From contig JAVGWX010000012.1 of NCBI GenBank assembly GCA_036924085.1, positions 33,558,119-33,622,118 on the forward strand: DNA of 64,000 nucleotides. Reading direction: 5' to 3'. A program made the translations under genes and the position numbers. Under the pieces are notes generated by a model that did not search any database, was not told where the DNA came from, and saw only the letters and a list, made by a program, of their open reading frames with translations. Below, in pieces: positions 28,273 to 38,349 of this stretch. This stretch comes from Ariolimax columbianus. Its lineage: Eukaryota > Mollusca > Gastropoda > Stylommatophora > Arionidae. Every line of letters begins with the position of its first letter. Position 1 is the first letter of the stretch.

Positions 28273-30888
28273 CCCTTTCGCTGCCACACTTTTTTCAGCC
28301 AAGTCTGGCCCAGTGCCACTGCATTTTTTGGACATGATCACTTTTAAGGGTGATAATTTTAGAAAATCATAAAAAATCAAAAAATAAACTTGGGACCTTG
28401 AGACTTTCAGATTGTGTTCGGACATGGTTAAGCTTAATAATTTTGACATCATCGCGTAACATTGGGTCACGTGACCTTGGCGGCCATCTTGGATTTACAC
28501 ATTTTATTGTATAAAACAAGGGTACATTCAAAGAAATTTTATAAAAAATAAGATAATTGATTTCAATGCTAAAACACATTGATGATGTGTTAAATGACAT
28601 GCTATGAAACATTATTTGATGTTTAAATCATTTCTAACATGTTTCTTTTAGTGTTATTTGGGTCTTGCAAAATTCTGCATTTTTCATTCAAAATTTGTTT
28701 TAGATAAAAAAAATTATATCATATAGTCTATATTTTTTCACATTTATAAGTCATGTTTTCATATCTACATTGCAACTAACCTGTCTGTATGTACATATAG
28801 TCCATGGTTCATAATCCAAATGCTACTTCTGTTGGCGTCACTCCCCATACTTGTCCACAGTATGATACAATTCGAAGCATGGGACAACACACAAAGCAAC
28901 ATTGCATCCTTTACAGAAATATGAAGTTTGGGCTCGCTTCCCAGCAGCATTGCAAACAACACATCTTGGTTTGTGCTTGGGATTGTCATATTTGTTGACG
29001 AAGTGTCTGGCAGATAGACGATCCAAAGGTGCACTGGCACTAGAAGCAGAGGCGCTGCGAGCAACAGTTGCTGCCTCAACAAGGGCTGTACTCAGAATTT
29101 GGCGAAACTTCTTAGATGACATTTTGCTGCCTGTGGTAGTATCTTTATAGAGAATATAGGCATTTACTGTACATGTTTCTATCAGAAAATGAAACAGCGG
29201 GAGATACCACTTTGAAGATTTGTGGAGGTAGGGGTAAGTGCCAGAAATTTGGTCAAAGTGGTCGACACCCCCCATGTGAAGATTGTAGTTCTCAATCAAT
29301 GCTGGCTTGTGTACAATTCTTCCATTGGGGTGGCCTTTAGTGCGCAACCTTTTTTGTATGATATCATTTCCATCAACAGTGGAGATAAGGCTTACACGCT
29401 TGTTATCCATCCATGTGACAGCCAACATGGACTCATCATTTCTTACCGCAAATCGAGGAGGTTCACCTTTCTTCAGCTTGAGATGTTTTTTTTTTAGTTG
29501 GTCTGGAAATTGTTTCCTGTTTTCAGAAACAGTCCCACAAGCTCCAGTGTTTGCACCTCTGAGTTGCATAAACAGTTCTGGTGATGTATAGTAAGAGTCG
29601 GTAAACACAATATGACCTTTCCCCTTGTAGTCTGCAAGAAGCTCATGTACGACTCTTGCGCTAATTGATTCACCTGGATCTCGATTTTCCTCTTTGCCTG
29701 TATAAATTTTCAGCTTGAGGCAGTAGTGGGTTAAAGAATCGGCCAGAACAAACACCTTGAACCCCCATTTTGTGGGTTTGGCAGGGAGATACTGCTTCAT
29801 GTGTATACGTCCCTTGAATCTTACCATTGATTCATCAATTGCAAGATGCTGGCCAGGAGTGTAGAATTGCCCAAATGTTGACAAAATGATGTCCAGTAAG
29901 CCTTGAATCTTGAATAAAGGATTGTATCCAGGCTGTCCCCTATCTATTCTTTGAACATTGTCACAAAAATGTAGAAATGAACAAAGAATTTGGTAGCGGT
30001 TCCTACTCATGACTCTTGTGAACGGCGTTTGAGTAAGCCAATGAGCCGTTTCCCAATAATCACTTAGTGAAGGCTTTTTGCACAATCCCATTGCAATTTG
30101 AAGACCAAGAAAAGCTTCAACCTCCTCAAAAGATGTGGGCTGCCAATTCTGTTTCCGGGATTTACCTGAATAACTATTACTGTTGGCATGTTGTTCTGCA
30201 TAGCGATTTGTCTCTTGGACAATAAGGGTGATTGCAGCGTCTGGGAAGTAGAGTCTAAAATAATCTCTAACAGAAAAGTTTGTGGTGTTTACCTGACTAC
30301 CCTGTTCAAGAACATATTGAGGTGCCCAATTCTGTGCAAACACATCCTCTACAGTCTCTGGAACTTTCCATGTCCACTTTGCTTCATTGTGTTTAGATCT
30401 AGTAGTGGCAGTGCCACGCCTCCTTTTTTGAGGTGGGGGTCCATCTCCCGTCCATGCACCACAAGAAGTATCTCCTGTCGACCTAACATCGTAAACATCG
30501 TCATCACTTGAATCGACGTTCAGTTCTATATCAGATTCTGAGTCCATTATATCATTAGAACTAGCTAAAAAGTCTGAATCAGAGTCATTATGGACCTGGG
30601 TATCATCAGCTACATCGCTCATTTTGAAATTTTGGTTTACGTATTGAAAAAATGCGATAAAAACGTTATATTTCGGACTGTAGGTGTTAAATTTTTCAAA
30701 ACACACGCGTAGCCATTTAGTAGACCTCTCTAACGTTTGGAGGTAATATTCGGGTAAAATAAAACCGGTGTTTGTGTAGCGCAAATCACCGTAATAAAAC
30801 TTCATACCGCTCGACGACTAAAGTCGTCCGTGGCACTGTAAGGGACATTGAGTTTGGACGACTTTAGTCGTCCGTGGCAGCGAAAGGG
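28273..30888 (-). mobile_element. piggyBac transposon, apparently complete
   Basis: TTAA (28269-28272) is followed by CCCTTTCGCTGCCAC (28273-28287). GTGGCAGCGAAAGGG (30874-30888) is followed by TTAA (30889-30892). The terminal repeats are perfect over 15 bp. The right subterminal region carries two copies of a GACGACT(T/A)(T/A)AGTCGTC palindrome (about 30813-30829 and 30858-30873). The element is 2616 bp, with one open transposase gene. Confidence 0.96.
28838..30622 (-). CDS. piggyBac transposase
   Basis: The enzyme excises and inserts the element at TTAA without leaving footprints; this is family knowledge. The chosen start is the ATG at 30622 (MSDVADDTQ), giving 594 residues. The frame stays open upstream to 30805, but that extension lacks family features and runs into the terminal region. 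Residues 1-50 are acidic and a KRRR basic stretch follows near 67. The DDE core has D263 in AIDESMV, D342 in FTDSYYTS, and D454 and D457 in GGVDHFD. A C-terminal Cys-rich domain spans about 554-582 (CVVC, CKGC, CVVPC). No stop or frameshift is seen, so it may be active. Confidence 0.95.
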   Translation of the reverse strand: MSDVADDTQVHNDSDSDFLASSNDIMDSESDIELNVDSSDDDVYDVRSTGDTSCGAWTGDGPPPQKRRRGTATTRSKHNEAKWTWKVPETVEDVFAQNWAPQYVLEQGSQVNTTNFSVRDYFRLYFPDAAITLIVQETNRYAEQHANSNSYSGKSRKQNWQPTSFEEVEAFLGLQIAMGLCKKPSLSDYWETAHWLTQTPFTRVMSRNRYQILCSFLHFCDNVQRIDRGQPGYNPLFKIQGLLDIILSTFGQFYTPGQHLAIDESMVRFKGRIHMKQYLPAKPTKWGFKVFVLADSLTHYCLKLKIYTGKEENRDPGESISARVVHELLADYKGKGHIVFTDSYYTSPELFMQLRGANTGACGTVSENRKQFPDQLKKKHLKLKKGEPPRFAVRNDESMLAVTWMDNKRVSLISTVDGNDIIQKRLRTKGHPNGRIVHKPALIENYNLHMGGVDHFDQISGTYPYLHKSSKWYLPLFHFLIETCTVNAYILYKDTTTGSKMSSKKFRQILSTALVEAATVARSASASSASAPLDRLSARHFVNKYDNPKHKPRCVVCNAAGKRAQTSYFCKGCNVALCVVPCFELYHTVDKYGE

Positions 30889-31084
30889 TTAAATGTGTTA
30901 CCTAACCATTTTACCATGTAGCACCCTATCTCCTCTCTGGTTTTTAGTTCACCTTCATAGAAAACACCTAGATTCGCTAACCATGACTGGAAGACAGCAC
31001 CCTAACCATGTAAACCATCCATCCCATAAGCAGAATACAAGACAATAATGATATTTGCCATGCAGGATGTATATAGGCTTATTA

Positions 31085-31430
31085 TTGTTTTGAATGCCTA
31101 CAATGAGTAAGATTATTCTTTTGTGCCTCCTGAAGAAGGCGTTAAATTGCGGGTTGCAGTACCTTTCCTCATATTCCGAGAATGCTGATGAAGGTGGACC
31201 ATAGTACTCCAAGCAGTTGTCCTATTCTTGACTTCATCTGCGTGTCACTCACTACTACAGGGATCGCACCGATCCCCCACATTGTTAGACTGCCATGAAA
31301 CAGCCCGTTTCCAGGCAGACCTGTGTGAAAGTGAGGTAGAGGTCTTAGCCAGTATATTTTACCTGACCGTGACTAACATGTCCGATCAGAACGTTTTGTC
31401 TGTCCAGACGTTAGTCTCCTCTCTCCACGT
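31085..31430 (-). mobile_element. SINE-B copy
   Basis: On the + strand it runs from TTGTTTTGAATGCCTACAAT to CTGTCCAGACGTTAGTCTCC, with all the family's internal words present. Confidence 0.78.
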
Positions 31431-31545
31431 ATATAAACAAAATGGGATTATTGTTTGTTTTTTAATTGCATTTTAATTTGCCTGAAAGATATTTTAAAAA
31501 TAGTCACTCATTTATTTGATTTGCCTTTTCGCTCCAAGCGAAGCA

Positions 31546-31790
31546 TAGTATCATCAATGACCCTGATACAATCAGCCAGCTATGGTTCACTGACCCTGAT
31601 ACAAGCAGTCAGCTATGGTTCACTGACCCTGATGCAAACAGCCAACTATGGTTTACTGACCCTGATGCAAGCAGTCAGCTATGGTTCGCTGACCCTGATG
31701 CAAACAGTCAACTATGGTTTACTGACCCTGATACAAGCATCCAGCTATGGTTTGCTGACCCTGATAAGTCGCTTGCTGCTGTCAGCTTAT
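31546..31790. repeat. Minisatellite, 33-bp unit derived from SINE-A
   Basis: Seven to eight units (starts 31561, 31594, 31627 and so on) read CCCTGATACAAGCAGTCAGC then TATGGTTCACTGA. The unit is recognisable as the CCCTGATGCTAGCAGTCAGC / TATGGGTCGCTGA part of SINE-A on its minus strand. The 33-bp length keeps an open frame by chance; it is not a gene. Confidence 0.92.
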
Positions 31791-31894
31791 TCACTGCTGC
31801 ATCTTGGCCCCAATTTTAGTCTATTGTATGGCTCTGAGTGATGGAAGACCACAGAGATAGATAATAACAAAGGTACAGACTTTCACAGAATGGC

Positions 31895-32256
31895 TTGGCT
31901 TGGCTTTGTTCGTTCTCAATCTCCCGCTACCAAACCCTGAAAGGGCTTGAGTAGCAGAATGTAGTCCAGAGAACGGATTGCGTTGTGTCGTAGTTTACAG
32001 CTTGACTGTGATGTATGCACCTTTCGGTCCAACACATCTGACTTCAGCAAGCATTTTTTGAGTACCGAGTTAGCATTCCCTCTTCGATCCCTTCTCCTTA
32101 GCCAGTCTGCTCTGCTGCAGTCTGTTATCCAGGATCACCGCGTGGATGTGTAGAAGGGTCTTGGCAGCTCTAGTTCGCTGGCCCTGATGCTAGCAGTCAG
32201 CTATGGGTCGCTGACCGCTGCAGCTTATGCGCTGCTCAGCATCTTGATCCCGATGG
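31895..32256 (-). mobile_element. SINE-A, full length
   Basis: The complete family sequence runs from tail (left) to the GATCAAGATGCTGAGCAG head (right). Flanks CACAGAATGGC (31884-31894) and CACAGAATAGC (32257-32267) are an 11-bp duplication with one mismatch. The tail is degraded to TTGGCTTGG. Confidence 0.88.
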
Positions 32257-32279
32257 CACAGAATAGCGTTCGACTTATT

Positions 32280-32473
32280 TATCTAATTCCCAAGGTGGGT
32301 GTGTGTTGCACTGCTGATTTTAGTTTGGACCTGTCGGCCCAGTGCATCTGTCTTCAGCATGCATTTTCTAAGGGTTTGCTTCCCAAGGCTAACGGCCGGT
32401 ACTGTGATGGGGATCAAACCCATCACCTTCGGATTATGAGCCGTGTCACTAAACCACTAGCACACACCATCCA
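32280..32473 (-). mobile_element. tRNA(Met)-derived SINE
   Basis: The minus strand from 32473 has a tRNA-like head: A box TGCTAGTGGTTTAGTGA, anticodon-loop segment GCTCATAATCCGAAGGT like elongator tRNA-Met (CAT), and B box GGGTTTGATCCCC (32409-32421). The body follows to about 32280 with the TCTTCAGCATGCATTTT core. The head is not a functional tRNA, since the acceptor stem is unpaired by eye. Confidence 0.7.
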
Positions 32474-32513
32474 AAATGGTATGATAAGATCCCTAATGTG
32501 TAACTGTGGAAGA

Positions 32514-32983
32514 CATTCAAGGCAATGAGGAGGCAGACAGACTGGCAAAAGAAGGTGCAAGATTACCACAACCAGATTCTAGTGTGACCTACGAAGAGTC
32601 CAAAAGGTTTATTAGGGCCAGATACATGGCCAAATTGGAAAACAGAACATACTGGCTACACAAAAGTGGATGCCTATTACCAGTTGAACAGAAGAGAGCA
32701 GGTCGTGGTCTTCAGACTCTGCACAGGCCACAACAGATTGAGGCATCATCTATTCAATAAACTGAAGATAGGTGGCACTGACGAATGCACCTGTCGTACG
32801 GGGAAAATGACTGCTGAACATCTGCTGCAAAATTGCCCGACATACGAGGACAAGAGAAAGCACATGTGGCCATCACCAGTGCCAACACTAGACAAGCCCT
32901 ATGCCAGTGTCGACAGCCTCAGGATGATAGCTGCTTTCTTCAAACAAATTCAAGTTGACGTCTGACAGCGTACGAAGAAGAAG
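32514..32983 (+). mobile_element. I-group LINE 3' end, 5'-truncated
   Basis: It starts inside RNase H ([19 protein letters not shown]), carries the C-terminal block ([33 protein letters not shown]) and ends GCGTACGAAGAAGAAG. An exact 12-bp duplication AACTGTGGAAGA lies at 32502-32513 and 32984-32995. One frameshift is near 32650. Confidence 0.92.
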
Positions 32984-32995
32984 AACTGTGGAAGA

Positions 32996-33330
32996 GAACC
33001 GGTGAAATATAGGATAAAGATAAGGCATACATTAAGGAAACTAGTTGATAGCATTACAAGGAGTCCTAGAAGCAAGAGAAGTAGAGGCAGATCTGCTCAT
33101 TCATGATGGAGGTAGCATGAGGCAAATAGACAGTCAAGGACGCAGACCCCCAGGACGTCCCAAAGTACGTTTGGAAGACAACATACAACAGTCCCTAAGT
33201 GATTGGGGGCTTGATTAGACAGAAGTCAGGAAAAAGAAGGCGGATAGAGCAGTGTGGCGTTCTCTCTGGCAAACCTCTACACCTCACGGTAGAAGAGGAG
33301 CAACTAAGTAAGTACGTAAGAGAAGACATG
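32996..33330 (+). mobile_element. LINE C-terminal fragment
   Basis: Frames give GRPKVRLEDNIQQSLSDWGL then KKADRAVWRSLW near 33150-33270, the post-RT C-terminal motif of RTE-like LINEs. The I-group insertion at 32514 lies within its upstream flank. Confidence 0.6.
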
Positions 33331-33454
33331 GGTTGAGCTGGAACAGAAGGTCCGTGACATAAAGACTTTGGAAATGTTGAATACATATGCTGCTGCTCCA
33401 CATGGAGTACTAAAGGATTTCATTGAAGATTTTTGTATCTATCTCTTAGTCTTA

Positions 33455-33565
33455 GTCGACCTGTACTTCTACAGGAGCAGATATCCCTATGCAGGTCCCA
33501 GCTGTGGCATGAGCTGGATGTAGCCAGGAGGAGAATTTCCTCCTTAGTGGGCTGGCTCGAGCAGG
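33455..33565 (+). repeat. Dispersed repeat, partner of 1-100
   Basis: It is the direct-orientation copy of the repeat at 1-100. It is followed directly by another repeated block at 33610-33780. Confidence 0.6.
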
Positions 33566-33609
33566 AAATTACTCAGCTGTGTTGGGGTCAAGTGCAGTGG
33601 AGGGTTGTT

Positions 33610-33780
33610 AACTGATGTGCGAGTCCATCTTAATAGACTCAAACACTGGAGCAAAGTAGACCTGCAGCCTGTTAGGCCCCATCTATGCTGCTCTAAACAA
33701 ACCCCTCTAACCATGGACTGTGTTATGCCATGTGATACAGTTCGTCGCCTCTTGCGACATGCTCTCTGTGGAGCAGTGGT
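33610..33780. repeat. Dispersed repeat, copies at 34565 and 48225
   Basis: The words TCCATCTTAATAGACTCAAA, CACTGGAGCAAAGTAGAC and CTGTTAGGCCCCATCT recur with changes at 34565-34650 and, diverged, at 48225-48310. The function is unknown. Confidence 0.55.
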
Positions 33781-33829
33781 GCTATTATTGTCTATGTCAT
33801 GCACAAAGACTTCAGCAAACCACTCAGGA

Positions 33830-34060
33830 GTTGTTTTTATCTATATAGGTATCTATAAACTTTTTGTTCATTCATCTTTGTTTCCTAAATCTGAGTGTTT
33901 GTTTTTGAGTCTTACAGACCAGTACATCTGATTTTATCACATAAAATGGGTGCACATCCCATAGAGGTATGAACTGGTCAGCTCATAAATCCCAGCATAT
34001 GCATATATGGTTTCTGATCTAGGCCACTAACTTCCTAACCGTACCGCTTCCCTGAAAGTA
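33830..34060 (-). repeat. tRNA-headed SINE, diverged
   Basis: The minus strand from about 34055 begins AAGCGGTACGGTTAGGAAGT (A-box-like). The body contains a GTACATCTGATTTT core and TGGGTGCACATCCCA, as in the other tRNA SINEs here. Confidence 0.4.
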
Positions 34061-34239
34061 TAGCAGTCAATGTTACTAGAAGAAACAGTGTGAGAAACTC
34101 GACAGAAGATGGGAACAGGACCATGCATGCATGGCATATATTGACAAATTGAGAATTAAATATTTGTTACCAGAGACTACAACTAATTTGCTGGTCTGAA
34201 TTCCTTGCATTCCGCAACAACATTCACAATCATACAGAT

Positions 34240-34490
34240 GGGTGACTCATTATCCAACATGGACCATGACGGAGACCGTTGGAAGAGAACTTGGAACCTG
34301 CATTGGTGTAAAATCCGCTGAAGGACAGGTCATCCAGTTATATTTTTTACATAGGGCAAGAATGGATCCAAATCTACCTACCACATGTGCCTATATCACC
34401 AAACAACTTGGCTACATGCCAAGAGAAAGACTAAGAAATAGATGGATTAATAGGGTTATAGAAACTCTTCAGAGACATGGATTGTAAATT
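34240..34490 (+). mobile_element. LINE C-terminal fragment
   Basis: It encodes LGYMPRERLRNRWINRVIET then LQRHGL, the GRPRxRWxDxVxxDLxxLG-type end of RTE-like LINEs. The stop codon is just before 34490. Confidence 0.6.
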
Positions 34491-34491
34491 A

Positions 34492-34650
34492 ACTTAACGT
34501 CTTTATACTGTTTTAGAAGACTCTACAGAGTATGTATACAACCAGTTTCCTGAAAGATAGTTTAACGGATGTCCACCTTAATAGACTCAAACACTAGAGC
34601 TAAGTAGACTCGTAGCCAGGTAGGTGCCATCTATAACAAACCACCTGGAG
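34492..34650 (-). repeat. CR1-like LINE 3' end plus dispersed repeat
   Basis: TTAACTTAACGTCTTTATACTG then AGAAGACTCTACAGAGTATG is the complement of the CR1-like 3' terminus at 43400-43455. At about 34560 it passes into the repeat shared with 33610. Confidence 0.65.
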
Positions 34651-34684
34651 ATATGTACAAATAACGGGTAGATTTTTAACTTGA

Positions 34685-34930
34685 GTTTTGTCCGGGCAGC
34701 GAGCGTTAAGCCTACTCTTTTCAATTTCCAACTATTAAGGAATTTTTAATGGGCTCGACACTGAACACAGGGGTCCTATCTCACTACCCAGAGATCAGGG
34801 GAATTTTTACCAGAAGTTTCATGTGAAAAAAATTATGGTGGTCTCCACCGGGATTCAAACTGGCACCAGAGGCGGACACCAGACCTCGAGACCACACCTA
34901 TGCTATCTAACTTACATAAATGGACACATG
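34685..34930 (-). repeat. tRNA-derived SINE
   Basis: The minus strand has GTGTGGTCTCGAGGTCTGGT (A region) and B-box-like AGTTTGAATCCCGG near 34855. The body is shared with 5345-5600. Confidence 0.5.
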
Positions 34931-35214
34931 ATGAGATAAAATATATTTTTGATCATTTACTAGATGTCTCTGGTTGTCTATCAGTGTCTTCTACCAGGCA
35001 CACACAAATTTTCAACCTTTAATAATGTGAAATAAATGTATATTATTTTCATACCATTTTTTGTATACATTCAAAATAAATTCCAATAATTTAAGTACAA
35101 AAATATATTAGTGTTCTGTGTTATTTTTGTTCAGTATATTGATATTGTGGAAAATACCTACGGGCTAATCAGAATTTATTTCCTTCTTGTTTCACTTCTT
35201 TTAAGCCAGAGTTT

Positions 35215-35570
35215 TACACAGGCATGAGACTAACGTCAGGCAAAACATACTGATTGGACGTGTTAGTCATGTAAAATGTACAGGTCGGGACCTCCCGCCT
35301 CGACTTCTACACAGATCTCCATGGAAACAGGCTATTCTTGTTGAAGGTCTGGCTAACGAGCTGGGGAATTGGCGTAATCCTTGTAGTGAGCGATACGCAG
35401 ATGAAGCAAAGCATAGCATAACTGCCTGGAGGACCCCTTCCACATTCATCGTCAAGCTCAGGACAGGATGTGAAGAGAGCTACAACCCGCCACTTAACAC
35501 CCTTTTCAGGGTGTACAAAGGAGTAATCGTACTCATCGGGTACATTCAACAATGACAAGCCATAGTTGCA
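35215..35570 (+). mobile_element. SINE-B copy
   Basis: It runs from the head GAGACTAACGTCAGGCAAAA to CATCGGGTACATTCAACAAT at the tail and is close to full length. Confidence 0.78.
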
Positions 35571-35589
35571 TTGTGCCTAATTGTATGGC

Positions 35590-36170
35590 GTCTCAACACC
35601 TTTCACATGAGGTGTCTACGGCGTATTTTGAGGATTGGGTGACAAGAGAGAGTATCGTACTACATAATGTGGCCTTGTAGCTAGTAAACACTCACAGCAT
35701 GTACTCGATGTTGAGCCAGCGATGCCTTCGATGGTTGGGGCATGTTTACTGCATGGAAGAGGAGAGGCTGCCAATGGATATTCTATATGGACAGCTGGCC
35801 ATTAGAGTTTCCTACACTGCGATTCAAGGACATAGGCAAGAGGTATATGAAGTCATGCGACATCCCATCCAAGGGCTGGGAAACAATTGCTCAGGATTGA
35901 GCTATCTGGAGACAGTCAGTTGGAGGGGGCATAGTGGCTGCTGACGCTCGTAGAGGCCTTCTGGCTGCAGAGAAAAGAGAAACACCGAAGAGATTAAGGA
36001 ATATCCCAGCAAGCAAGTCTCAGCATGGTTGTTCGATCTGTGGCAGGAACTGTCATTCGTGGATCTCCTTTACAGTCATAGCAGACTGTCAAAATACAGG
36101 AGACAGCTGGACAAAACTCACAGGACACCACACCATGGTCTAGAGACTGAGACGCCTATGATGATGAATC
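35590..36170 (+). mobile_element. RTE-like LINE C-terminal fragment
   Basis: It encodes SMLSQRCLRWLGHVYCMEEE then RLPMDILYGQLAI, and later REKRNTEEIKEYP-type and CSICGRNCHS-like remnants. It is the same family as the minus-strand copy at 38350-39560 (NMHSMLSKRRLRW). Frames shift several times. Confidence 0.72.
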
Positions 36171-36494
36171 GTACGGTTGTATTGCGGTTTGCACCTTTTG
36201 GCCTGATGCAGCGTATTTCTGAAAATCTGTTTATTTTGGGGTAAACTCTTCCTAACCTCTGACTGTCCCAACCTACCTGAAAGACAGGAAGATGCTTTCA
36301 AGAATCGTCCATCTTTTAGATAAGCTGCCTCCAAACTAGCGATTCTCATCTACACTGGCTGCCTTCTTTGTTTCTCTGACAACCTTTGCTACATCAGTAT
36401 CTCATATGTAGGACAGTACATGGTTTAAAACAAGCGTAATCATTCTCCTATATAAGTTGCCTTTTAAGCTTATGTTTTGTGGCTGCTAGATTCT

Positions 36495-36620
36495 ACAACT
36501 ACTACTACTCTATTACTTTTGCTACAGCTCCTACTACTGCTACTAACAACTTCTATTGCTACTAATACATAATACTGCTACTACTACTGCTACGGTTATT
36601 ACTACTATTACAACTTTTAA
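36495..36620. repeat. Degenerate (CTA)n microsatellite
   Basis: Impure runs of CTACTA, GCTACTA and ATTACTA. It resembles the much longer array at 43846. Confidence 0.7.
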
Positions 36621-36879
36621 TGCGCCACAGATGAGTAACCAGCTGCTATGGCCTCCTCTTCTATCGTTTTCTGTCTCTATTTAGAGTCTTAGCCTCTCCA
36701 CGCTTCCCTTCCCCTGTTGAATCGTTTAAAGTTACTTCCACAATATCTACCTTTCCATCTCTTTCCCAATGATGGACTAATGTCCTTACTAAAACAGTAA
36801 GATTCAGCGATGTGCAGTTTCCAACGATCCTTGACCCAATCAGCAACACCACGCTGAGGCAGATAGTGGCGGCAGATCA

Positions 36880-37180
36880 GGTTAATGTCTGTATTGACGC
36901 CCAACAAATCAAGTGGTTTTGTTATTAACTCAGAATGCATTATGATCAGCCTGCAGAGAAAGCATATTGTATGCAGGTCTTGTTCCACGTGCAAGGGGCC
37001 GACCTCGATATCGGTGGATCGAGGGTGTCTTAGACACACTCAGGGAGTTACACCTAGCGACAACACAAGCCTCCACTTCACCTGACGATCACAAGCGATC
37101 TACGCATCTCTTTGACGCCTCGTCGCAAGGTAGATTGTATAAAAGAAGATTAAGCCCTCCTGTGTGGCCAGTTAAGGAAA
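36880..37180 (+). mobile_element. RTE-like LINE C-terminal fragment
   Basis: It encodes ARGRPRYRWIEGVLDTLREL near 36990-37050, a canonical LINE C-terminus. A diverged inverse copy lies at 39790-39995. Confidence 0.68.
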
Positions 37181-37562
37181 ATACACTGGCACAACCATTC
37201 ATTATTAAACTCAAAACTGTACAGAACTAAAGATGAACTTCAAAGAACGGTCGAGTTCATCACGGCAACGTGTCTGATGGTGTAAACATCCAAGATGGCG
37301 ATCACAAGAGGAAGAAGAAAATCAAGTAGAAGAAGTCGCCGCTACAAATTATTGGAGCTCTAAACAAACATAAATGAAAGGCGTGTTATCACAGCCGGGC
37401 TGTAAACTACGACATAACTTGCTTCCTTCAACATAGCACACTGTAGGTTTGATGTTTCACCAGGCACGGAAATAAAGTCTATTACTTTGTCTTTAACACC
37501 ACAATTTAGCAAAAAGTACCGCAAACAGATTGGAAAAAGTTTGATGTCTTTTTTGTTTGATG

Positions 37563-37595
<33 letters not shown>

Positions 37596-38349
37596 TTTCA
37601 TTCTATTTTTCAATTACTTTCTCCAATATATATATGATAAAACGTTGGTAATTATTACTTCTGATTTGGTGCGTGCTGATGAGAATTTTGGCTCATGAGT
37701 GTTTTATATCAATTGAGACAAGCTGTTCAGCATCCTTGTGTTTCTCAAGTTTCTGGCTTCGTAAATGTCACTTCTACCTACATGAGAAACGGAACAATGA
37801 ACATTACAAATGTTGACATACGATTTTTGTTCCATCATTACCCACTTTGTCCAGTTTAATAAATGTGTATTCCTTCTGGAAATCGTCATTAAAAATGCAA
37901 TTTCTCCTCTTTGACATTGCAACGAAATTAAAGCTTTAAAAAATGAAGACTTACAACTTTTTAAAACAGGAAGTTGAAATCACCGGCAAAGAAGCTATCG
38001 GCTAACATACGAGCATTTAGGCAAATAAAACGCTACATCTGAGACTCGCAAGTGTTGGCCACATATTTTTAAATTTTCTCTAAATAAATCACTGCATATA
38101 TCGATACTAAGAACCGTTCCATTCTAGGGTTATGTAACTGGTATCCATAATATTGATGTGCGTTTATGAGGAATAATTTAGGATTGATCAATATAAAAGT
38201 ATATTTATAGCTTTTCTTGAAAACGAGACAAAACTGACATTTTAATAAAAACGACGAGACGGACGATCAATATGAAGAAAAAAAAACGGTACTGTCCCGT
38301 TCAAAACGGTACATATGGTCACCCTACTAATACTACTACAACTCATCAT
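37181..38349. other. Non-coding stretch with poly-T run
   Basis: It holds a T run at about 37566-37594 and a short SINE-A-like word (GGGCTGTAAACTACGACATA) near 37396. Otherwise it is AT-rich sequence with no gene recognised. Confidence 0.5.

Noticed and set aside
28838..30805. 655-codon start for the piggyBac transposase
   Set aside because: The extra 61 codons run toward the terminal repeat region; the internal ATG at 30622 gives the acidic N-terminus and 594-residue length typical of the family.
31455..31841. 128-codon frame with an 11-residue repeat
   Set aside because: It is the 33-bp SINE-derived minisatellite, whose unit happens to be a multiple of three.
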